A stretch of DNA of 64,000 bases, taken from positions 124,001 to 188,000 of the forward strand of contig NZ_UTVH01000016.1 in assembly GCF_900585905.1 (NCBI RefSeq), read 5' to 3'. This DNA is from Pseudomonas viridiflava (lineage in GTDB: Bacteria; Pseudomonadota; Gammaproteobacteria; Pseudomonadales; Pseudomonadaceae). Positions 18,801 through 28,523 of the stretch are shown one piece after another (the first letter of the stretch is position 1; the number at the start of each line of letters is the position of its first letter). The position numbers were made by a program, and so were the translations under genes. The notes under the pieces are model-generated. The model was not told the origin of the DNA and ran no database searches. It worked only from the letters and a program-made list of their open reading frames with translations.

Positions 18801-20149
18801 TTGGCTTTCTCCTCAGGCAGAACGTGCGCAACGCTGAGGCGCTCACGGGTGAAATAAGTGCTGGCTGCCTTCTGGATGTCAGCGGGCGTCACGCTTTGCA
18901 GCGCGGCCAGTTCTTCATCCATGAGCTTCCATGACAGGCCGACCGTTTCCAGTTCGCCGATGGTGCTGGCCTGGCTGGTGATCGAATCGCGCTCGAAGAC
19001 TACGCCCGCAATGACCTGTGCACGCACCCGCTCCAGCTCTTCAGTGGTGGGCGGTTTGGTCTTGAGTTCGTCGAGCAGACGCCAGATACCCGCTTCAACG
19101 TCGGCCAGGGTTTTCTTTTTCTGCGTGTTGGGCGTTGCGCTGATCATGAACAGGCTGTCGCCACGGGCAAATGCGTCGTAGTTGGAGCCCGCGCCGGACA
19201 CCAACTCTTCGCCACGCTCCAGGCGGGTCGGGATGCGCGCGCTATAACCGCCGTCGAGCAGTGCGGCGATCAGGCGCAGAGCGTTGACCGAGCGCGGGTC
19301 TTCAGCGGTGGCCAGGCTGGGCACGTTGAAGCCGTACATCAGGCTTGGCAGTTGCGTCTGCACGTGGAGGGTGATGCGGCGCTCACCGGGTTCGGCAAGC
19401 TCCAGGGGTTTTTTCGACGGTGGCACTTCGCGGCGTGCAATCGGGCCGAAGAACCGCTCGGCCAGGGCTTTGACTTCTTCCGGTTTGACGTCGCCCACCA
19501 CCACCAGCGTGGCATTGTTCGGCACGTACCAGGCCTGATACCAGTGGCGCAGCTCTTCGACCTTCATGCGCTCAAGATCGGCCATCCAGCCAATGGTCGG
19601 CGTGTGATAGCCGCTGGCCGGGAAGGCCATGGCCTTGAAGCGCTCGTAGGCCTTGGACGTGGGTTTGTCGTCAGTGCGCAGGCGACGCTCTTCCTTGATG
19701 ACCTCGATTTCGCGGCTGAACTCATCTGCCGGCAAGGTCAGGTTGGCCATCCGGTCGGCTTCCAGTTCGAAAGCCACCGCCAGGCGGTCGCGTGCCAGCA
19801 CCTGGTAATAGGCGGTGTAGTCGTCGCTGGTGAATGCGTTTTCTTCGGCGCCCAGGTCGCGCAGGATCAGCGACGCTTCGCCGGGACCGGTCTTGGCGCT
19901 GCCTTTGAACATCATGTGTTCCAGCGCGTGGGACAGTCCGGTCTGGCCTGGGGTCTCGTAGCTGGAGCCGACCTTGTACCAGATTTGCGACACCACCACG
20001 GGGGCGCGGTGATCTTCGCGGACAACCACCTTCAGGCCGTTGTCGAGGGTGAATTCGTGGGTCGGTTGGGTGTCGGCGGCCATTGCGCCGAAGGGCAGAC
20101 AAATTGTGCCGAACAGCAGGCCTGCGGCTCGACGGGCTAGAGCATTCAT
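18797..20149 (-). CDS. M16-family zinc metallopeptidase (catalytic subunit)
   Basis: A 450-residue exported M16B peptidase. A signal peptide (residues 1-25, ending AMAA) is followed by the inverted zinc motif HALEH (near residue 70) with the distal glutamate in AFELEADRM about 75 residues later. The second inactive-like domain follows. The ATG at 20149 is chosen because the signal peptide starts there and a GGTTC...AAAT leader without coding pattern lies upstream. It is translationally coupled to its non-catalytic partner. The substrate is unknown; the location is periplasmic. Confidence 0.88.
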   Translation of the reverse strand: MNALARRAAGLLFGTICLPFGAMAADTQPTHEFTLDNGLKVVVREDHRAPVVVSQIWYKVGSSYETPGQTGLSHALEHMMFKGSAKTGPGEASLILRDLGAEENAFTSDDYTAYYQVLARDRLAVAFELEADRMANLTLPADEFSREIEVIKEERRLRTDDKPTSKAYERFKAMAFPASGYHTPTIGWMADLERMKVEELRHWYQAWYVPNNATLVVVGDVKPEEVKALAERFFGPIARREVPPSKKPLELAEPGERRITLHVQTQLPSLMYGFNVPSLATAEDPRSVNALRLIAALLDGGYSARIPTRLERGEELVSGAGSNYDAFARGDSLFMISATPNTQKKKTLADVEAGIWRLLDELKTKPPTTEELERVRAQVIAGVVFERDSITSQASTIGELETVGLSWKLMDEELAALQSVTPADIQKAASTYFTRERLSVAHVLPEEKAK

Positions 20150-20520
20150 TCGAAATTTGAACCTGTGAGGCAGCCAGTTTGGACTTAGCGTCCATGGGCA
20201 AGGGGGTGTTAGGATAGCGGGCGGTTCGCCACGCGACCATGACAAAGATGCAGGAATCTTCCGGCACGCATCAGGCCAGTGTGTCTGTGGGTTGTAGGCG
20301 ATTTCTGCGCGGAACCTGCCATAGCGGTTCTGCAGCAAGCCGTTCATGGCGCAGTCTGCGTGCTTGAAAGTTTGTTTGTAGTGAGCGGCATGGCAACTTG
20401 CAGAGTGACTTGCCGTGGGCAAGCAGGTGAACAAGCAGACGCAAATGTAGTCTGTTTCGCATGTCAGAATTTTCAGAGGCGCCGCACTGGCGCGTCGCTA
20501 CCGTGAGATAGCCGTCCTCC
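20150..20520. other. divergent intergenic region, M16 operon / ftsY
   Basis: This 371-base segment separates the minus-strand M16 operon from plus-strand ftsY and must contain both promoters. Reading frames cross it but have no credible start or family match. I see no repeat or convincing -35/-10 pair. Confidence 0.4.
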
Positions 20521-22053
20521 ATGTTTGGTTCCAACGACGACAAGAAGACCCCAGCCCCGGCTGGCGAGAAGAAAGGCCTGTTCGGCTGGCTGCGCAAGAA
20601 AACGCAGGAAACGCCAACCGAGCCGCCGCAAGACGTGTCCACAGCCGTCTCGCCGATCATCAAACCAGCTGTAGACCACGCTGAGCCGGAGCTCGCGCCG
20701 CAATCGGTGCCCGAGCAGGTTGAGCCAGGCACGCCTGTGGAGCAGCCCTGGCTACAATTGCCGGTGGCCGAAGAGCCTGTTGCGCTGATCGACGAGCTGG
20801 CACCACATGTCACGCCGCCCATTGCGCCAGTTGATCCCGTGCCGGCGCCGCCCGTGCTGCTGCCTGAAGCCGCCCTGGTTCCCGAGGCCGAGCCTGCGCG
20901 GGTTGACGAGTCGATTGCCGAGCTGGATTCGACCCTCGTCATCGACGAGCCGCTGCCTGAACCCGCCACCATTGAGCCTGAGCCAGCGCTGGCTGCCGCT
21001 CCGGCAGCTGCGCTGTCTGTTACGCCCATCATCGAACCTGTTGCACCTGTTGCACCTGTTGCACCTGTTGCACCTGTTGCACCTGTTGCAGCAGCGCCTG
21101 CCGTGCCGCCGGAAGCGGCCAAGGCCGGCTTCTTTGCGCGCCTCAAACAAGGGCTGTCGAAAACCAGCGCCAGTATTGGCGAGGGCATGGCCAGCCTGTT
21201 TCTGGGCAAGAAAGTCATCGACGATGATTTGCTCGAAGAAATCGAAACCCGCCTGCTGACCGCCGATGTCGGTGTCGAGGCGACGGGCGTGATCATCCAG
21301 AGCCTGACCCAGAAAGTCGCGCGCAAGCAGCTCACTGATGCCCAGGCCCTGTATACCTCGCTGCAAGGCGAGCTGAGCGCCATGCTCAAGCCGGTCGAGC
21401 AGCCGCTGATCATCGATGCCTCGCGCAAGCCGTTCGTCATCCTGGTGGTGGGCGTCAACGGTGCGGGCAAAACCACGACCATCGGCAAGCTGGCCAAAAA
21501 GCTGCAGCTGGAAGGCAAGAAAGTCATGCTGGCGGCAGGCGACACCTTCCGCGCCGCCGCCGTCGAGCAGTTGCAGGTGTGGGGCGAGCGCAACAAGATT
21601 CCGGTGATCGCCCAGCACACCGGTGCCGACTCGGCTTCGGTTATTTTCGATGCCGTGCAGGCCGCCAAGGCGCGGGGCATCGACGTGTTGATCGCCGACA
21701 CCGCCGGGCGTCTGCACACTAAAGACAACCTGATGGAAGAGCTGAAAAAAGTCCGCCGCGTGATGGGCAAGCTCGATGCCGATGCGCCCCATGAAGTGTT
21801 GCTGGTGCTGGACGCCGGCACCGGGCAGAACGCAATCGCCCAGGCCAAGCAGTTCCACCAGACCGTGGCCCTGACCGGCCTGGCCCTGACCAAACTCGAT
21901 GGCACGGCCAAAGGCGGGGTGATTTTCGCCCTGGCCAAACAGTTCGGTCTGCCGATTCGCTATATCGGTGTGGGTGAAGGCATCGACGATCTGCGCACCT
22001 TTGAAGCCGAGCCTTTCGTGCAGGCACTGTTTGCGGAGCGCGAGCGGCCATGA
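20521..22053 (+). CDS. ftsY: signal recognition particle receptor FtsY
   Basis: A 510-residue SRP-receptor GTPase that docks ribosome-nascent chain-SRP complexes at the inner membrane. A long acidic, proline-rich A domain (residues 1 to about 200) precedes the NG domain. Motifs in order are [18 protein letters not shown] (~318), [11 protein letters not shown] (~341), [11 protein letters not shown] (~394) and [10 protein letters not shown] (~458). The A domain contains a perfect 9-base tandem repeat giving PVA repeats near residues 173-190. It is first in ftsY-ftsE-ftsX and overlaps ftsE by four bases. Confidence 0.97.
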   Translation: MFGSNDDKKTPAPAGEKKGLFGWLRKKTQETPTEPPQDVSTAVSPIIKPAVDHAEPELAPQSVPEQVEPGTPVEQPWLQLPVAEEPVALIDELAPHVTPPIAPVDPVPAPPVLLPEAALVPEAEPARVDESIAELDSTLVIDEPLPEPATIEPEPALAAAPAAALSVTPIIEPVAPVAPVAPVAPVAPVAAAPAVPPEAAKAGFFARLKQGLSKTSASIGEGMASLFLGKKVIDDDLLEEIETRLLTADVGVEATGVIIQSLTQKVARKQLTDAQALYTSLQGELSAMLKPVEQPLIIDASRKPFVILVVGVNGAGKTTTIGKLAKKLQLEGKKVMLAAGDTFRAAAVEQLQVWGERNKIPVIAQHTGADSASVIFDAVQAAKARGIDVLIADTAGRLHTKDNLMEELKKVRRVMGKLDADAPHEVLLVLDAGTGQNAIAQAKQFHQTVALTGLALTKLDGTAKGGVIFALAKQFGLPIRYIGVGEGIDDLRTFEAEPFVQALFAERERP

Positions 22054-22721
22054 TTCGTTTTGAACAGGTCGGTAAACGCTATCCGAATGGACACGTCGGC
22101 CTGCACGAACTGAGCTTTCGCGTACGTCGCGGCGAGTTCCTGTTCGTCACCGGTCACTCCGGCGCTGGCAAGAGCACCCTGCTGCGCCTGCTGCTGGCGA
22201 TGGAGCGGCCCACCACCGGCAAATTGCTGCTGGCGGGACAAGACCTGGGTCAGATCAGCAACGCGCAAATCCCGTTTCTGCGTCGGCAGATCGGCGTGGT
22301 GTTCCAGAACCACCAGTTGCTGTTCGATCGCACGGTGTTCAACAACATTGCGTTGCCACTGCAGATTCTGGGGCTGTCCAAGCTGGAAGTGACCAAACGG
22401 GTGGATTCGGCGCTTGAGCGCGTGGCGCTGTCGGACAAGGCCGAGCTTTACCCTGGCGACCTGTCCACCGGCCAGCAACAGCGTGTCGGCATTGCCCGCG
22501 CCATCGTCCATCGTCCGGCATTGCTGCTGGCTGATGAGCCCACCGGCAACCTCGATCCTCGCTTGGCTGCGGAAATCATGGGCGTGTTCGAAGACATCAA
22601 TCGGCTTGGCACCAGTGTGCTGATTGCCAGTCACGATCTGGCGCTGATCGCCCGCATGCGCCATCGCATGCTGACCCTGCAGCGCGGTCGCCTGATCGGT
22701 GACGGGGAGGCCGGGGTATGA
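22050..22721 (+). CDS. ftsE: cell division ATP-binding protein FtsE
   Basis: A 223-residue ABC ATPase that, with FtsX, links the divisome to activation of peptidoglycan amidases. Walker A is GHSGAGKST (~36-44), the signature is LSTGQQQRVGIARA (~140) and Walker B is LLLADEPTGNLD (~160). Its ATG overlaps the ftsY stop and its stop overlaps the ftsX start, so the three genes are translationally coupled. Confidence 0.97.
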   Translation: MIRFEQVGKRYPNGHVGLHELSFRVRRGEFLFVTGHSGAGKSTLLRLLLAMERPTTGKLLLAGQDLGQISNAQIPFLRRQIGVVFQNHQLLFDRTVFNNIALPLQILGLSKLEVTKRVDSALERVALSDKAELYPGDLSTGQQQRVGIARAIVHRPALLLADEPTGNLDPRLAAEIMGVFEDINRLGTSVLIASHDLALIARMRHRMLTLQRGRLIGDGEAGV

Positions 22722-23749
22722 GTGCCACTCGTTCGCCAAAAGTATCGGAACGCGTGCTGCCTAAAGCGGCCGAGCCCGAGCAGAAGAAAAAGCCTGGCAA
22801 GAACAGCCATGATGATGACGGCCCGGATTTCGGCACGCTGTTCAACGCCTGGCTGGAGGCGCATCGCTCCAGCCTGCTGGACAGCCTGCGCCGCCTGGGC
22901 AGGCAGCCCATTGGCAGCTTCTTCACCTGTCTGGTGATGGCCATTGCCCTCAGCCTGCCCATGGGCCTTTCGCTGCTGCTCAACAACGTCGAGCGCCTTG
23001 GCGGCTCGTGGCAGCGCGCTGCGCAGATTTCGCTCTACCTCAACCTTGATGCCAGCGCCGCGCAGGGTGAAAAGCTGCGCGAAGAAATCCGCGGCATGCC
23101 CGGTGTCGCCGAGGCCGAATACATCAGCCGCGAGCAGGCGCTGAAAGAGTTTCAGCAGCAGTCTGGCTTGGGCGAGGCGCTCAAGGAGTTGCCCGAGAAT
23201 CCGCTGCCCGGTGTGGTGCTGGTGACGCCTGATGAAGTCGACAAGCCTGCGCTGGAGGCTTTGCGCACACGTCTGGCGCAGATGCCCAACGTGCAGCAGG
23301 CGCAACTGGATCTGGTCTGGGTTGAACGTCTGGCCGCCATTCTCAAGCTGGGTGACCGCTTCGTGTTCGGCCTGACCGTGTTGCTGGTGGCGGCATTGCT
23401 GCTGGTGATTGGTAACACGATACGTCTGCACATCGAGAATCGCCGCACCGAAATCGAGGTCATCAAACTGGTGGGCGGGACGGACAGCTATGTGCGTCGC
23501 CCCTTTCTGTACATGGGCGCGCTGTACGGCCTGGGCGCCGGGCTGCTGTCCTGGGGCGTGTTGGCGTTTGGCCTGGATTGGCTCAACGAGGCCGTGACGG
23601 GGCTCGCCGGGTTGTATGGAAGTGATTTTGCTCTGGCTGGCGTACCGGCTGCGGATGGTCTATCACTATTGCTTGGGGCTGTGTTGTTGGGGTATATCGG
23701 TGCGTGGATTGCAGTTGCACGCCATTTGCGTGAACTGGCCCCGCGATAA
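22718..23749 (+). CDS. ftsX: cell division protein FtsX
   Basis: A 343-residue four-helix membrane partner of FtsE. A basic cytoplasmic N terminus (about 70 residues) leads into the first helix near residues 72-90. The periplasmic loop carries the FtsX extracellular-domain pattern (ISLYLNLDASAAQGEKLREEI). Three further helices form the MacB/FtsX permease core at the C-terminal end. It signals to periplasmic amidase activators. It is the last gene of ftsYEX; rpoH follows after ~110 bases with its own promoter. Confidence 0.96.
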   Translation: MSATRSPKVSERVLPKAAEPEQKKKPGKNSHDDDGPDFGTLFNAWLEAHRSSLLDSLRRLGRQPIGSFFTCLVMAIALSLPMGLSLLLNNVERLGGSWQRAAQISLYLNLDASAAQGEKLREEIRGMPGVAEAEYISREQALKEFQQQSGLGEALKELPENPLPGVVLVTPDEVDKPALEALRTRLAQMPNVQQAQLDLVWVERLAAILKLGDRFVFGLTVLLVAALLLVIGNTIRLHIENRRTEIEVIKLVGGTDSYVRRPFLYMGALYGLGAGLLSWGVLAFGLDWLNEAVTGLAGLYGSDFALAGVPAADGLSLLLGAVLLGYIGAWIAVARHLRELAPR

Positions 23750-23782
23750 ATTTTTCTTCATCTATTGATAGTTCAGCTCAGG

Positions 23783-23810
23783 GAACTTGTTTTGGCGGTT
23801 CCCGGTCAAT
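23783..23810 (+). promoter_or_regulatory. sigma-E/AlgU-type promoter before rpoH
   Basis: GGAACTT at 23782-23788 and GTCAAT at 23805-23810 match the -35 (GAACTT) and -10 (TCnnA-like) of extracytoplasmic sigma factor AlgU/sigma-E, with 16-17 bases between. AlgU-dependent expression of rpoH is established in P. aeruginosa, which supports the call. The site is 50 bases before the rpoH ATG. Confidence 0.65.
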
Positions 23811-23858
23811 TTTTGCAGTGCTGACTGCACGAGTCATGTGACGGAGGTAACATTTCGT

Positions 23859-24713
23859 ATGACCACTTCTTTGCAACCTGCGTATGCCTTGGTCCCGGGT
23901 GCGAACCTGGAAGCCTATGTGCACACGGTGAACAGCATTCCCTTGCTGACGCCCGAGCAGGAGCGTGAACTGGCTGAGAGTCTCTATTACGAGCAGGATC
24001 TGGGGGCGGCTCGGCAGATGGTCCTCGCCCACCTGCGCTTTGTGGTGCACATCGCCCGCAGCTATTCCGGTTATGGCCTGGCTCAGGCTGACCTGATTCA
24101 GGAAGGTAACGTCGGCCTGATGAAGGCCGTGAAGCGTTTCAACCCGGAAATGGGTGTGCGCCTGGTGTCTTTCGCCGTTCACTGGATCAAGGCGGAAATC
24201 CACGAGTTCATCCTGCGCAACTGGCGCATCGTCAAGGTCGCGACCACCAAGGCTCAGCGCAAGCTGTTCTTCAACCTGCGCGGGCAGAAGAAGCGTCTGG
24301 CGTGGCTGAACAACGAAGAAGTGCATCGCGTGGCGGAAAGCCTGGGTGTTGAACCGCGTGAAGTGCGCGAGATGGAAAGCCGCCTCACCGGCCACGATAT
24401 GGCGTTCGATCCGGCGGCTGAAGCCGACGATGACAGTGCCTTCCAGTCGCCTTCCAATTACCTGGAAGACCATCGCTACGATCCGGCCCGTCAGCTGGAG
24501 GATTCCGACTGGACCGACAATTCCACTGCCAATCTGCATCAGGCCCTGGAAGTGCTGGACGACCGCAGCCGCGACATTCTCTACCAGCGCTGGCTGGCGG
24601 AGGAGAAAGCGACGCTGCATGACCTGGCGCAAAAGTACAACGTCTCTGCCGAGCGTATTCGTCAGCTGGAAAAAAGCGCGATGAACAAGCTCAAGCTGTC
24701 GATTGCTGCGTAA
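23859..24713 (+). CDS. rpoH: heat-shock sigma factor sigma-32
   Basis: A 284-residue sigma-70-family factor that directs transcription of chaperone and protease genes on heat or misfolding stress. Region 2 ([37 protein letters not shown]) and the sigma-32-specific RpoH box ([15 protein letters not shown], ~residue 130) are present. Region 4.2 ends the protein ([19 protein letters not shown]). The ATG at 23859 is set by GGAGGT a few bases upstream. It is likely controlled by the AlgU-type promoter and by mRNA structure, and it ends at a strong terminator. Confidence 0.97.
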   Translation: MTTSLQPAYALVPGANLEAYVHTVNSIPLLTPEQERELAESLYYEQDLGAARQMVLAHLRFVVHIARSYSGYGLAQADLIQEGNVGLMKAVKRFNPEMGVRLVSFAVHWIKAEIHEFILRNWRIVKVATTKAQRKLFFNLRGQKKRLAWLNNEEVHRVAESLGVEPREVREMESRLTGHDMAFDPAAEADDDSAFQSPSNYLEDHRYDPARQLEDSDWTDNSTANLHQALEVLDDRSRDILYQRWLAEEKATLHDLAQKYNVSAERIRQLEKSAMNKLKLSIAA

Positions 24714-24728
24714 TAGCTGATCGCCAAG

Positions 24729-24766
24729 AAACGCCCTGACCGGGAAGCTGGTCAGGGCGTTTTTGT
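24729..24766 (+). terminator. rho-independent terminator of rpoH
   Basis: The stem ACGCCCTGACC/GGTCAGGGCGT with a short loop is followed by five T, 16 bases after the rpoH stop. Confidence 0.92.
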
Positions 24767-24788
24767 GTGTGGTTGTCGTGCTCATGAC

Positions 24789-24968
24789 GTGGGACCGGCT
24801 TCAGCCGGGAAGGCAATGGATCAGGCGCAATAGATATCAGCGGGGGCACCGATGCCCTTGCCTCACCCAACACGCACCGCTACCTGCTTTGTGATGCTTC
24901 TGTAGGAGCCAACTTGTTGGCGAGACGGTGTCAGCCATACCGCTTCGCCAACAAGTTGGCTCCTACAG
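24789..24968. repeat. REP elements of two families
   Basis: A single GTGGGACCGGCTTCAGCC element (24789-24812) is followed by a long palindrome (24900-24968). The palindrome's arms read TAGGAGCCAACTTGTTGGCGA and its inverse. The latter family also occurs at 27460-27527 and 61247-61317. With the rpoH terminator, these account for most of the 310-base gap before mtgA. Confidence 0.85.
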
Positions 24969-25023
24969 GTCCACATAGCTCCTGCCATTGGGTGCGGTCT
25001 CCGCCATAGTGCTTTGTCTGCCC

Positions 25024-25734
25024 CTACCACTTCCTGCTGCTATTGAGCCCGATCAGGTACTCATCTCCGCCTAATTGCTGCATTTGCCGACGAATCCAGC
25101 TGGCGCGGCCAGCGACGTAGCTGCTGGGCTTGCTGGCGCTCCACGCGCGGGGATTGGGCAGGACGGCGGCGAGATAACTGGCCTGCTGCATCGACAGCGC
25201 GCTAGCGTTGACGCCGAAGTGATGCTGCGCGGCGGCCTGGGCGCCAAAGACGCCGTCATCCCACTCGACGCTGTTCAGGTAGACCTCAAGAATCCGCTGT
25301 TTCGACCACAGAATCTCGATCAGCCCGGTGAACCAGGCTTCCAGGCCCTTGCGCAGATAGCTGCGGCCGGACCACAAGAACAGATTCTTTGCCACCTGCT
25401 GGCTCAAGGTGCTGGCGCCGCGCACCGACCCCCCCATTTCGTTGTGGGCGATGGCGGCCTGGATCGCTTCGACATCAAAGCCCCAGTGCTCGGCAAACTT
25501 CTGGTCTTCGCCGGCGATAACGGCAACTTTCAGATCGCTGGAGATTTTTTCCCAAGGCTGCCAGTCGCGCTGCAGGTCGATGGGCTTGCCGTCGACCCAG
25601 GATTCGATCTTGCGCTCCACCATCAGCGCCGTGCCGGGTGGCGGCACAAAGCGAAAGATCAGCACCAGCAATACGCTGCCCGCTGCAAAACAGAGCAGGC
25701 CCTTGATGAGACGACGAACAATTGTACGCAGCAT
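25024..25734 (-). CDS. mtgA: monofunctional peptidoglycan glycosyltransferase
   Basis: A 236-residue GT51 enzyme that polymerises lipid II into glycan strands at the outer face of the inner membrane. There is one N-terminal transmembrane helix (about residues 8-30). Catalytic motif 1 is AGEDQKFAEHWGFD (~77, catalytic Glu), and motif 2 GASTLSQQVAKNLFLW (~108) is intact. There is no transpeptidase domain, hence the monofunctional type. The start at 25734 gives the membrane anchor directly. Confidence 0.94.
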   Translation of the reverse strand: MLRTIVRRLIKGLLCFAAGSVLLVLIFRFVPPPGTALMVERKIESWVDGKPIDLQRDWQPWEKISSDLKVAVIAGEDQKFAEHWGFDVEAIQAAIAHNEMGGSVRGASTLSQQVAKNLFLWSGRSYLRKGLEAWFTGLIEILWSKQRILEVYLNSVEWDDGVFGAQAAAQHHFGVNASALSMQQASYLAAVLPNPRAWSASKPSSYVAGRASWIRRQMQQLGGDEYLIGLNSSRKW

Positions 25735-25808
25735 AGAGATGGCTTGGCCGAACCCGTTGAGCGGGCCATTATACAGACCGAGCGGGTCTGGATGATTTGG
25801 AGTTGGCA

Positions 25809-26186
25809 ATGGTTCGTGGCTTTTTAATACTGGCAGCGTTTTTCGGCTTTACTGGCGTCGCGTTGGGGGCCTTCGCCGCGCATGGCCTCAAGGGGCGGCT
25901 GAGCGCTGAATATCTGGCGATTTTTCACACGGGCGTGCTGTATCAACTGGTTCATGCCCTGGCGATTCTGGGTGTGGCGGTGCTGGCCGCACAATTGCCC
26001 GGTCGGTTGATGACCTGGGCGGGTGTCTCGTTTGCGCTGGGGATCGTGCTGTTTTCCGGCAGCCTTTACGCCCTGACCCTGACGGGCATTGGCAAACTGG
26101 GCATCATCACGCCGTTTGGTGGCCTGGCATTTCTGCTGGGTTGGGCGTTGCTGGGTGTTGCCGCGTGGCGGTTTGGCGGGGTTTGA
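25809..26186 (+). CDS. DUF423 family membrane protein
   Basis: A 125-residue protein with four hydrophobic segments and the DUF423 pattern GAFAAHGLK near residue 20. The function is unknown. The ATG at 25809 is chosen over an upstream GTG/TTG because it begins directly at the first membrane segment. It is divergent from mtgA, with only 74 bases between starts, so their promoters must overlap. Confidence 0.85.
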   Translation: MVRGFLILAAFFGFTGVALGAFAAHGLKGRLSAEYLAIFHTGVLYQLVHALAILGVAVLAAQLPGRLMTWAGVSFALGIVLFSGSLYALTLTGIGKLGIITPFGGLAFLLGWALLGVAAWRFGGV

Positions 26187-26218
26187 CTGGGAGTTCCCTA
26201 TCTGCCTGCAAGCTGACA

Positions 26219-26288
26219 TGGGACCGGCTTCAGCCGGGAAGATATGTGTCGTCAGAAATGCCGCCTTCCCCGCTAAAGCCGGTCCCAC
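26219..26288. repeat. REP inverted pair (GGGACCGG family)
   Basis: Inverted copies containing GGACCGGCTTCAGCCGGGAAG face each other across about 20 bases between the DUF423 gene and thiS. The family is the same as at 31-120. Confidence 0.85.
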
Positions 26289-26399
26289 GTCTTGCATCTG
26301 CCTGCGGGCAGACATAGCCCCCCACACATCGCTTTGCCTTGGTCATCCAGGCTGATCGGGCTAGAATGCTTGCCCCCAAAATGATGGCTGCTCTTGCGC

Positions 26400-26600
26400 A
26401 TGCACATTGAGTTGAACGGTGAACCCTTTGAACTGCCGGATGGCGAAACCGTCGCGGCGTTGCTGACCCGCCTGGATCTGGCCGGCCGTCGTGTCGCGGT
26501 CGAGCTGAACCTGGACATCGTGCCGCGCAGCCAGCATGAAGCCACAGCGTTGCGTGAAGGCGATCAGGTCGAGGTTGTCCACGCCATCGGTGGCGGCTAG
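26400..26600 (+). CDS. thiS: thiamine biosynthesis sulfur carrier ThiS
   Basis: A 66-residue ubiquitin-like sulfur carrier ending in the obligatory GGG (VHAIGGG). After adenylation its C-terminal glycine is thiocarboxylated to deliver sulfur for the thiazole ring. I chose ATG at 26400; a TTG two codons upstream is the alternative. thiG follows after about 50 bases, so the two form an operon. Confidence 0.95.
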   Translation: MHIELNGEPFELPDGETVAALLTRLDLAGRRVAVELNLDIVPRSQHEATALREGDQVEVVHAIGGG

Positions 26601-26652
26601 TCGGCTCGACGCGTTTGCACCTGCCAGACCTCAACTTTCGAGAGGATTTCCC

Positions 26653-27447
26653 ATGAGCACTTTTCGCAGCGACAAGCCTTTCGTTCTGGCCGGTCGGACA
26701 TTCGAGTCACGCCTGCTGGTCGGCACTGGTAAATACGCCGACATGGAGCAGACGCGTCTGGCCATCGAAGCGTCTGGCGCCGAAATTGTCACCGTTGCCG
26801 TGCGCCGCACCAACCTGGGCCAGAACCCGGGCGAGCCGAACCTGCTCGACGTGCTGCCGCCGGACCGCTACACCATTCTGCCTAACACGGCGGGCTGCTT
26901 TGACGCGATCGAGGCGGTGCGTACCTGTCGCCTGGCCCGCGAGCTGCTCGATGGCAAGAATCTGGTCAAGCTGGAAGTACTGGCTGACCAGAAAACCCTG
27001 TTTCCCAATGTGATCGAAACCCTCAAGGCCGCCGAAGTGCTGGTCAAAGACGGTTTTGACGTCATGGTGTACACCAGCGATGACCCGATCATTGCCCGTC
27101 AGCTGGCTGAAATTGGCTGCATTGCCATCATGCCGTTGGCAGGTCTGATCGGCAGCGGGCTGGGTGTTTGCAATCCGTACAACCTGCAGATCATTCTGGA
27201 AGAAACCAAAGTGCCAGTGCTGGTCGATGCCGGTGTCGGCACTGCGTCTGACGCCACCATCGCCATGGAGCTGGGGTGCGAGGCGGTGCTGATGAACTCG
27301 GCCATCGCTCACGCCCAGGACCCGATCCTGATGGGCGCCGCGATGAAGCATGCAGTCATCGCAGGCCGCATGGCGTATCTGGCCGGCCGCATGCCGAAAA
27401 AATTATATGCCAGCGCGTCTTCCCCGCTGGATGGGTTGATCCGCTAA
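26653..27447 (+). CDS. thiG: thiazole synthase ThiG
   Basis: A 264-residue TIM-barrel enzyme that builds thiamine's thiazole phosphate from deoxyxylulose phosphate, dehydroglycine and ThiS-thiocarboxylate. The Schiff-base lysine lies in LVKLEVLAD (~98). The phosphate loops [13 protein letters not shown] (~162) and [10 protein letters not shown] (~196) are conserved. The ATG has AGAGGA upstream. It is followed by a REP palindrome and trmB. Confidence 0.97.
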   Translation: MSTFRSDKPFVLAGRTFESRLLVGTGKYADMEQTRLAIEASGAEIVTVAVRRTNLGQNPGEPNLLDVLPPDRYTILPNTAGCFDAIEAVRTCRLARELLDGKNLVKLEVLADQKTLFPNVIETLKAAEVLVKDGFDVMVYTSDDPIIARQLAEIGCIAIMPLAGLIGSGLGVCNPYNLQIILEETKVPVLVDAGVGTASDATIAMELGCEAVLMNSAIAHAQDPILMGAAMKHAVIAGRMAYLAGRMPKKLYASASSPLDGLIR

Positions 27448-27459
27448 GGCAGCCAGAAC

Positions 27460-27527
27460 CTGTAGGAGCCAACTTGTTGGCGAGCGAAGTGTCTGACACC
27501 GCCTCGCCAACAAGTTGGCTCCTACAG
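27460..27527. repeat. REP palindrome (CAACTTGTTGG family)
   Basis: Two inverted arms TAGGAGCCAACTTGTTGGCGA lie around a ~24-base spacer between thiG and trmB. They are nearly identical to the arms at 24900-24968 and 61247-61317. Confidence 0.9.
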
Positions 27528-27577
27528 GGCAGTATTCCCGCCCAGAAAGTTATGTATCGTTTTATAAGAGCCCGTTG

Positions 27578-28312
27578 ATGACTGATCCACACGTTCCAAA
27601 CCCAGACCTGCCTGTTGCCGAAGAAGGCGAAGAACGCCAGCACCGGCGCATCAAGAGTTTCGTGATGCGCGCCGGGCGTATGACTGAAGGCCAGCAGCGT
27701 GGTCTGGAACAGGGCCGCCCGCTGTATGTGCTGCCGTTGACTGACGCGCCAGTGGATTTCGACCAGGTGTTCGGCCGTTCGGCGCCGCGCACCCTGGAAA
27801 TCGGTTTCGGCATGGGCCATTCGCTACTGGAGATGGCCGCCGCTGCGCCTGATCAGGATTTCATCGGCGTGGAAGTGCATCACCCAGGCGTTGGCGCGTT
27901 GCTCAATGGCGTGCTGACCCAGGGCCTGACCAACGTGCGAGTTTACGATTGCGATGCGATCGAGGTGCTCAATCGCTGCATCGCCGATAACAGCCTTGAT
28001 CGGCTGATGCTGTTTTTCCCCGACCCGTGGCACAAAAGCCGCCACCACAAACGCCGCATCGTGCAGCCTGAGTTTGCGGCACTGGTGCGCAGCAAGCTCA
28101 AGGTCGGAGGTGTGCTGCACATGGCCACGGACTGGGAACCCTACGCCGAATTCATGCTGGAAGTGATGAACGTCGCGCCGGGCTACCGCAACCTCGCCGA
28201 AGACGGCAAATGCGTGCCTCGCCCCACCGAACGCCCGATCACCAAATTCGAGCGCCGGGGTGAGCGCCTGGGGCATGGGGTGTGGGATCTGAAATTCGAG
28301 AAGCTGGACTGA
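27578..28312 (+). CDS. trmB: tRNA (guanine-N7-)-methyltransferase
   Basis: A 244-residue SAM-dependent enzyme that makes m7G46 in tRNA. Visible motifs are [15 protein letters not shown] (SAM site, ~70), the catalytic [16 protein letters not shown] (~149) and the C-terminal [17 protein letters not shown]. The ATG at 27578 is set by the family N terminus and by a start close to the REP. The final ~14 codons occur a second time at 28524-28566 in a diverged copy (see that entry). Confidence 0.95.
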   Translation: MTDPHVPNPDLPVAEEGEERQHRRIKSFVMRAGRMTEGQQRGLEQGRPLYVLPLTDAPVDFDQVFGRSAPRTLEIGFGMGHSLLEMAAAAPDQDFIGVEVHHPGVGALLNGVLTQGLTNVRVYDCDAIEVLNRCIADNSLDRLMLFFPDPWHKSRHHKRRIVQPEFAALVRSKLKVGGVLHMATDWEPYAEFMLEVMNVAPGYRNLAEDGKCVPRPTERPITKFERRGERLGHGVWDLKFEKLD

Positions 28313-28326
28313 CAGCGCCGAAATAC

Positions 28327-28433
28327 CTGTAGGAGCGCACGAGCCCCGCGAGGCCGCGATCGCGTTGTGTCAGGCAGGACGCCATCGCTGCCTCGCGTTG
28401 CTCGGTGGAGCGCCACCCCGGGAGCGCCTACAG
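28327..28433. repeat. REP inverted pair after trmB
   Basis: An inverted pair of the GAGGCCGCGAT/ATCGCTGCCTCGC family bounded by CTGTAG and CTACAG. The right arm has the same nine-base insertion type (GGTGGAGCGCCACC) as the copy at 13961-14068. Confidence 0.85.
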
Positions 28434-28523
28434 GATCCGAGGATGGGATTGATTTTCTGACGCCATCGCGGGCAAGCGCGCTCCGACGGGTGATGTGGCC
28501 GCCCTAGCAGTGTGTCAGAGGCA

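Noticed and set aside
20271..21938. 555-codon minus-strand frame opposite ftsY
   Set aside because: It has low-complexity TGATGAT-type composition mirroring the FtsY acidic domain and no plausible product.
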